Source of the DNA: Promicromonospora thailandica
GTDB taxonomy: Bacteria > Actinomycetota > Actinomycetes > Actinomycetales > Cellulomonadaceae
Direction of reading: 5' to 3'
Assembly (NCBI RefSeq): GCF_024171955.1
Contig: NZ_JAMTCS010000008.1
Coordinates: 62,001 to 126,000, forward strand
DNA length: 64,000 bases
The notes under the pieces are model-generated. The model ran no database searches, was not told where the DNA came from, and saw only the letters and a list, made by a program, of their open reading frames with translations. Below are positions 60,524 through 64,000 of this stretch, one piece after another. The first letter of the stretch is position 1; each line of letters begins with the position of its first letter. A program made the translations under genes and the position numbers.

Positions 60524-61604
60524 CCTGATCTGCCGCGACCTGAGCTGCCGTCACCGGAGCGGGCGCCCCCTCCCACCGGGTCCGCGGCAACGCGTCCGGC
60601 GCCTCCCGCTGCAACCACGTCACCAGACCCTCGCGCACCAGGCACCGCAGGTCCCACAACGCCGAGCTGTCCGCCGCACTGACCAGCGCCCGCGCCCGCA
60701 CCACCCCCGACACCGCCGCCGTCACCTGCAGACCCACCGTCCGCCCGTCCCACAACCGCGACGCCCGCACCAGACGCTCCAGCTCCGCCCGCATCGCCCC
60801 CACCGGCACCCGGAAGTCCACGTCGACCTCCACCGTGCCCAGCACGTCCGACGACCGCCGCGTCCAGTTCTCGTACGGCGTCGTCGTGAAGTACGTGCAC
60901 GGCAGGATCAGCTTGCGCTCGTCCCAGATCCCCACCACCACGTACGCCAACGTGATGTCCTCGACCCGCCCCCACTCCCCCTCGACGACCACCACGTCAC
61001 CCACCCGCAACGCGTCACCGAACGCGATCTGCAACCCCGCGAACACGTTCCCCAGCGACGACTGCGCCGCCAGCGCCGCCACCACCGACAGCACACCCGC
61101 CGACGCCAGCAGGCTGGCGCTCGCGGCCCGCGCCTCCGGGAACGTGAACAGCACCGCGGCGCCCGCGAGCACCGAGACCAGGCCGACGGTGAGCCGCCGC
61201 ACCACCACGATCTGCGTCCGCAGCCGCCGCGCGTTCAGCCCGTTCAGCCGGTCGGTCACCCGCCGCAGCGCCCGGTCCTCGGCCACGACGGCGACCGTGC
61301 CGACCATCCACGCCGAGCTCAGGATCAGCGACACGACCACGACGTGCTCCAGCACGGGGAACCACGGGTCGCGCCGGTTGGCGGTCGACCACACCGCGAT
61401 CCACATCGCCAGCACCACGAACGTGGCGTGGGCGGGCCTGCGCAACCGTAGGGCCGCCACCCGCAACGTCGCGTGCCGGCGGCCTACCGCCCGCACCACC
61501 CTGGACAGCACCACGACCGCCACGAACGCGACGCTGCCGGCCAGGACCGCCCAGCCCAGCGTCACGGCGAGGTTGGTCGCCTGCTCGATCTCCTCGTCAG
61601 CCAC
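60498..61604 (-). CDS. Small-conductance mechanosensitive channel-family protein
   Basis: The 368-residue protein has five predicted N-terminal membrane helices. The MscS pore/beta region follows (ALAAQSSLGNVFAGLQIAFGDALRVGDVVVVEGEWGRVEDITL-type), then the cytoplasmic YENWTRRSSDVLG and VDVDFRVPV domain. MscS-like channels release solutes under osmotic downshock. The GTG start has GAGGGTGG about 6 nt upstream. Its coding end overlaps that of the cardiolipin-synthase-like gene. Confidence 0.9.
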   Translation of the reverse strand: MADEEIEQATNLAVTLGWAVLAGSVAFVAVVVLSRVVRAVGRRHATLRVAALRLRRPAHATFVVLAMWIAVWSTANRRDPWFPVLEHVVVVSLILSSAWMVGTVAVVAEDRALRRVTDRLNGLNARRLRTQIVVVRRLTVGLVSVLAGAAVLFTFPEARAASASLLASAGVLSVVAALAAQSSLGNVFAGLQIAFGDALRVGDVVVVEGEWGRVEDITLAYVVVGIWDERKLILPCTYFTTTPYENWTRRSSDVLGTVEVDVDFRVPVGAMRAELERLVRASRLWDGRTVGLQVTAAVSGVVRARALVSAADSSALWDLRCLVREGLVTWLQREAPDALPRTRWEGAPAPVTAAQVAADQVTAGGAAG

Positions 61605-61619
61605 GTGACCACCCTCGCC

Positions 61620-61662
61620 CACCCTGCCCGGTCCGTGCAAAAACCCCGAACCGGGCAGGGTG
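61620..61662. terminator. 13-bp hairpin after the MBL hydrolase gene
   Basis: CACCCTGCCCGGT (61620-61632) pairs perfectly with 61650-61662 around a 17-nt, A-rich loop. It lies downstream of the minus-strand MBL gene and upstream of the MscS start, so it probably separates the two transcription units. Confidence 0.7.
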
Positions 61663-61673
61663 GTGGGGTGGTG

Positions 61674-62348
61674 TCACACCGTCAGCGACTGCCCGGGCGC
61701 CAGCCGTGCGTACGTGTAGTCCCCGCCCAGGCGGGCGGTGTCCAGCCACCGGCCCACCAGCCCGAGGCCCGTCGGGGACAGCAGACCGTCGTGGATCGGC
61801 ACCACGGTGCCCGCGGGCACCGCCCGCGCCATGTCGATCGCCTCGCGCAGCTTCATCCACGGGCCCGACACGGGCAGCAGCAGCACGTCCAGCCGCCCGC
61901 CCGACACCTGTCCCGGCTCCTCGAACGAGTCGCCCGGGTGGTACAGGCTCTGCCCGCCCACCTCTGTCAGGTAGGTCACGTTCACGGGCAGCGGCGGCGT
62001 GTCGGGGTGGATCTGCGCGTGCACGCCCCCGCCGACCCGGACCCGCGCCTCGCCGATCTCCAGCACGTCCCCCGGGGACACCGCCTGCACCCGTTCGGCG
62101 GGCGCACCGGCGGCGACCAGCGCCTCGACGGCGCTCGGCGGCGCCCACAGGCGCGCGTCGGTGCGGGTGCGCAGGTGCTCGACGACGGGGGCGGGGTCCA
62201 GGTGGTCGATGTGGTCGTGCGTGACGAGCACGGCGGTCGCGTCGGTGAGGGCGGTGTCGTCGCTGAGGGATCCGGGGTCGAGGGTCAGGCGTGCGCCGTC
62301 GGGCAGGGTGATGCCGACGCAGGCGTGACCGTGGAAGGTGAGCTGCAT
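61674..62348 (-). CDS. Metallo-beta-lactamase-fold hydrolase (UlaG-like)
   Basis: This 224-residue protein has FHGHACVGI at the N-terminus, the HDHIDH metal motif (around residues 44-49), YHPGDSFEEP and VPIHDGLLSPTG, the arrangement of UlaG/YtnP-like hydrolases. The substrate is unknown. The ATG follows TAGCCT (62360-62355) by 6 nt, so it is probably leaderless. It is followed by a 13-bp hairpin. Confidence 0.87.
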   Translation of the reverse strand: MQLTFHGHACVGITLPDGARLTLDPGSLSDDTALTDATAVLVTHDHIDHLDPAPVVEHLRTRTDARLWAPPSAVEALVAAGAPAERVQAVSPGDVLEIGEARVRVGGGVHAQIHPDTPPLPVNVTYLTEVGGQSLYHPGDSFEEPGQVSGGRLDVLLLPVSGPWMKLREAIDMARAVPAGTVVPIHDGLLSPTGLGLVGRWLDTARLGGDYTYARLAPGQSLTV

Positions 62349-62404
62349 GCTCGCAGGCTACGCCTGCGAGCCGCGCGTGCCGGCCTGGGTGGGTGGGTGG
62401 CGGG

Positions 62405-63010
62405 TCAGACGGCGGAGCGGGCGGCGCGGCGTCGGGCGAGCTCGTCGCCCGCGACGGCGGGGACGTGCTCGCCGTCCTGCGGGTCCTGGTCGCCCTGGTC
62501 GATGGTCTCGGTGGGCATCTGGGACAGGGTGCCCTCGATCTCGCGCCAGACCCTGCCGACGGCGATGCCGAACACGCCCTGTCCGCCGGCGACGAGGTCG
62601 ACGACCTCGTCGGGCGAGGTGCACTCGTAGACGCTGGCGCCGTCGGACATGAGGGTGATCTGGGCGAGGTCCTCCACGCCGCGTTCGCGCAGGGCGGTGA
62701 CGGCGGTGCGGATCTGCTGCAGGGACACGCCGGTGTCCAGGAGCCGCTTGACGACCTTGAGCACGAGGATGTCGCGGAAGCTGTAGAGCCGGTGCGTGCC
62801 GGAACCGGTGGCGGGCTTGATGCTGGGCTCCACCAGGCCGGTGCGGGCCCAGTAGTCGAGCTGACGGTAGGTGATCCCGGCGATGTGGCATGCCGTGGTG
62901 CCTCGGTAGCCGGTCGTGGCGTCCTGCTCCGTCAGGTCCTCACCGAAGAGGAGACCCTGCGCGCCGTGCGGGACCGTAGCGCGTGTGGCTCTCTCACCGC
63001 TGGTGTTCAC
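62405..63010 (-). CDS. MerR-family regulator, Rv1830/McdR-like
   Basis: The 201-residue regulator has a MerR winged helix (ACHIAGITYRQLDYWARTGLVEPS then HRLYSFRDILVLKVVKRLLDTG) and a conserved C-terminal part (ASVYECTSPDEVVDLVAGGQGVFGIAVG). This matches mycobacterial Rv1830, linked to cell-division control. It is the last gene of a conserved actinobacterial set with FtsR-type MerR and the bifunctional nuclease. The GTG start has AGGAGG 4 nt upstream, and a good promoter lies behind it. Confidence 0.92.
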   Translation of the reverse strand: MNTSGERATRATVPHGAQGLLFGEDLTEQDATTGYRGTTACHIAGITYRQLDYWARTGLVEPSIKPATGSGTHRLYSFRDILVLKVVKRLLDTGVSLQQIRTAVTALRERGVEDLAQITLMSDGASVYECTSPDEVVDLVAGGQGVFGIAVGRVWREIEGTLSQMPTETIDQGDQDPQDGEHVPAVAGDELARRRAARSAV

Positions 63011-63034
63011 TGTGCCTCCTGGGGTGTCGTGGCC

Positions 63035-63063
63035 ACGCTATGGCGCGTCGAAGGTGATTTCAA
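63035..63063 (-). promoter_or_regulatory. Housekeeping-type promoter of the Rv1830-like gene
   Basis: TTGAAA (63063-63058) and TAGCGT (63040-63035) are separated by 17 nt on the minus strand, a near-consensus sigma-70-type promoter. It lies about 25 bp upstream of the GTG start. Confidence 0.65.
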
Positions 63064-63124
63064 AGATGCGCGCCGTGAAACGTCCCGGCGTGTCGCGAGA
63101 TGCCCGGCTGAGGCGGGTCTGGCG

Positions 63125-63652
63125 TCAGCCGTTGCGTCCGCCGCCGGGGCTCCCTCCGCCCGGGGGTCCGAGGAAGTCCTCGGGGGTGACGTGGTCGAGG
63201 AAGTCGCGGAAGCGTTCGACCTCGGCCTGCTGGTCGACGTCGACGATCTCGACGCCGGCCAGGGCGACGATCTCGGCGGAGCACAGGACGGGGCTGCCGG
63301 TGCGGACGGCCAGCGCGATGGCGTCCGAGGCGCGCGAGTCGAGGTGCACGCCGTTGCTCAGCACGAGCTCGGCGAAGTAGATGCCGCCCTCCAGGGCGAC
63401 GATCTCGACACGTTCGAGGGTGACGCCGACGGCGCCGAGGACGTCCCGCAGCAGGTCGTGCGTCATGGGGCGGGGGGTGGCCAGGCCGGCCTGGGCCATG
63501 GCGATGGCGCTGGCCTCGCGGGCGCCGATGACGATGGGGACGGCCAGGTCGGCGGCGCTGTCCAGCAGCAGCACCACGATCTCCTGATCGCGCTGCTGCT
63601 GTCTGACTCCGAGGATCTCGACGGGGACCATCGGTACGTCGTCCGGCCTCAC
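63125..63652 (-). CDS. Bifunctional nuclease-domain protein (Rv1829-like)
   Basis: The 175-residue protein has the bifunctional nuclease (DUF151) domain: VEILGVRQQQRDQEIVVLL, IVIGAREASAIAMAQAGL, RPMTHDLLRDVL, then VHLDSRASDAIALAVRTGSPV. A Gly-rich tail follows. The family is linked to nucleic-acid hydrolysis in plants but is uncharacterised in actinobacteria. The GTG at 63652 is supported by TACGGT (63664-63659) ending 6 nt before it. It stands between two MerR genes, as in mycobacteria. Confidence 0.92.
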   Translation of the reverse strand: MRPDDVPMVPVEILGVRQQQRDQEIVVLLLDSAADLAVPIVIGAREASAIAMAQAGLATPRPMTHDLLRDVLGAVGVTLERVEIVALEGGIYFAELVLSNGVHLDSRASDAIALAVRTGSPVLCSAEIVALAGVEIVDVDQQAEVERFRDFLDHVTPEDFLGPPGGGSPGGGRNG

Positions 63653-63786
63653 TCTTTCACCGTACGGCGTCGGGCGGTCGCTCGTCGCGCGCTCGGGACA
63701 AGTTTTTGGTCACGTCGTGGTCCGCGCGCGGCGAGATCCTGGGCGGGCGCGGGTGAATCCCGGCGGCCAGGGGTCGGGTGGGGCGC

Positions 63787-64000
63787 TCAGGCGAGGTCGT
63801 CGATGCCCTGCCGGATCCACGCGGCGTGCAGGCGGGTGAACAGCTCGCCCATCTCGCCGGCCATGCTGGCGGCGCGGCCGCGGGCGGCGGAGGCCTGCTG
63901 GCTGCGCAGGGGGGCGACGACCTGGTCGACGAGGGTGACCTGCCGGTCGGCGGCGGTGCGGAAGGAGCGCAGGTGCCGTGGTTCGATGCCGTACTGGGAC
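63787..64000 (-). CDS. ftsR: FtsR-like MerR regulator (Rv1828-like), C-terminal fragment
   Basis: Only the last 70 codons are inside the window; the gene runs off the right edge. The fragment begins YGIEPRHLRSFRTAADRQV and continues LVDQVVAPLRSQ, with a helical LHAAWIRQGIDDLA end, closely like the C-terminal region of FtsR/Rv1828 proteins. Its position before the Rv1829- and Rv1830-like genes supports this. FtsR activates ftsZ in corynebacteria. The gap 63653-63786 holds the promoter of the bifunctional-nuclease gene. Confidence 0.85.
   Translation of the reverse strand, partial: SQYGIEPRHLRSFRTAADRQVTLVDQVVAPLRSQQASAARGRAASMAGEMGELFTRLHAAWIRQGIDDLA

Overview
The window is very GC-rich, uses GTG starts freely and has strong GC3 bias. 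It carries actinobacterial marker genes: RbpA, a tatA-tatC-helY block, an Rv1828/Rv1829/Rv1830-type cluster, GAF-ANTAR proteins and an Lsr2-type DNA-binding domain. A chromosome segment from a Micrococcales-type actinomycete (Cellulomonadaceae or Promicromonosporaceae-like) is the best guess, but the genus is inference. At least 19 genes have a TANNNT -10 box ending 6-7 nt before the start codon, so leaderless transcription looks common. I see no rRNA, tRNA or CRISPR array.

Layout. 0-8.4 kb: twin-arginine translocase genes, a Ski2-like helicase, an amidohydrolase, apolipoprotein N-acyltransferase, then convergent rbpA behind a 16-bp hairpin. 8.7-17.2 kb: a flavin monooxygenase/FMN reductase pair, a proline-rich protein, a lipoprotein, a YdjC-type deacetylase with a GPH sugar transporter, a PHP metallohydrolase, a streptogramin-lyase-like beta-propeller and a VOC protein. 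17.2-24 kb: a KfrA-like coiled-coil regulator with repeats in its promoter, an erythromycin-esterase-family protein divergent from a double-MerR regulator, an ECF42 sigma factor with its DGPF partner, and a tyrosine integrase carrying an apparent peptidoglycan-binding-like insertion. 24-32 kb: galE, a degenerate exonuclease-Lsr2 fusion, RNase Z, a tyrosine phosphatase, malic enzyme and an LLM oxidoreductase.

32-46 kb: three consecutive GAF-ANTAR proteins, a P-loop kinase-like protein, an AraC-VOC-UvrA2 operon behind a possible SigR/SigH promoter, a DesK/DesR-like pair next to a fatty-acid desaturase, and small enzymes. The 45.6-46.2 kb gap is non-coding and built from tandem and inverted repeats, including a perfect 29-bp inverted repeat. 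46-61.6 kb: a TOPRIM-only protein, an alcohol dehydrogenase, a tyrosine recombinase, and an envelope-polysaccharide-like operon (ATP-grasp, GT2 synthase, lipoprotein). This converges on a histidine kinase and a response regulator fused to a PIG-L deacetylase. Then come a lone receiver protein, a 994-residue hybrid kinase coupled to pyruvoyl-dependent arginine decarboxylase, a cardiolipin-synthase-like phospholipase and an MscS channel. 61.7-64 kb: an MBL hydrolase and the MerR/bifunctional-nuclease/FtsR cluster, cut by the window edge.

The strongest candidates for undescribed biology are the receiver-PIG-L fusion beside the glycan operon, the catalytically dead exonuclease fused to an Lsr2 domain, the integrase with an inserted domain, and the repeat locus at 45.9 kb. 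All functional links between neighbouring genes are inference from position.
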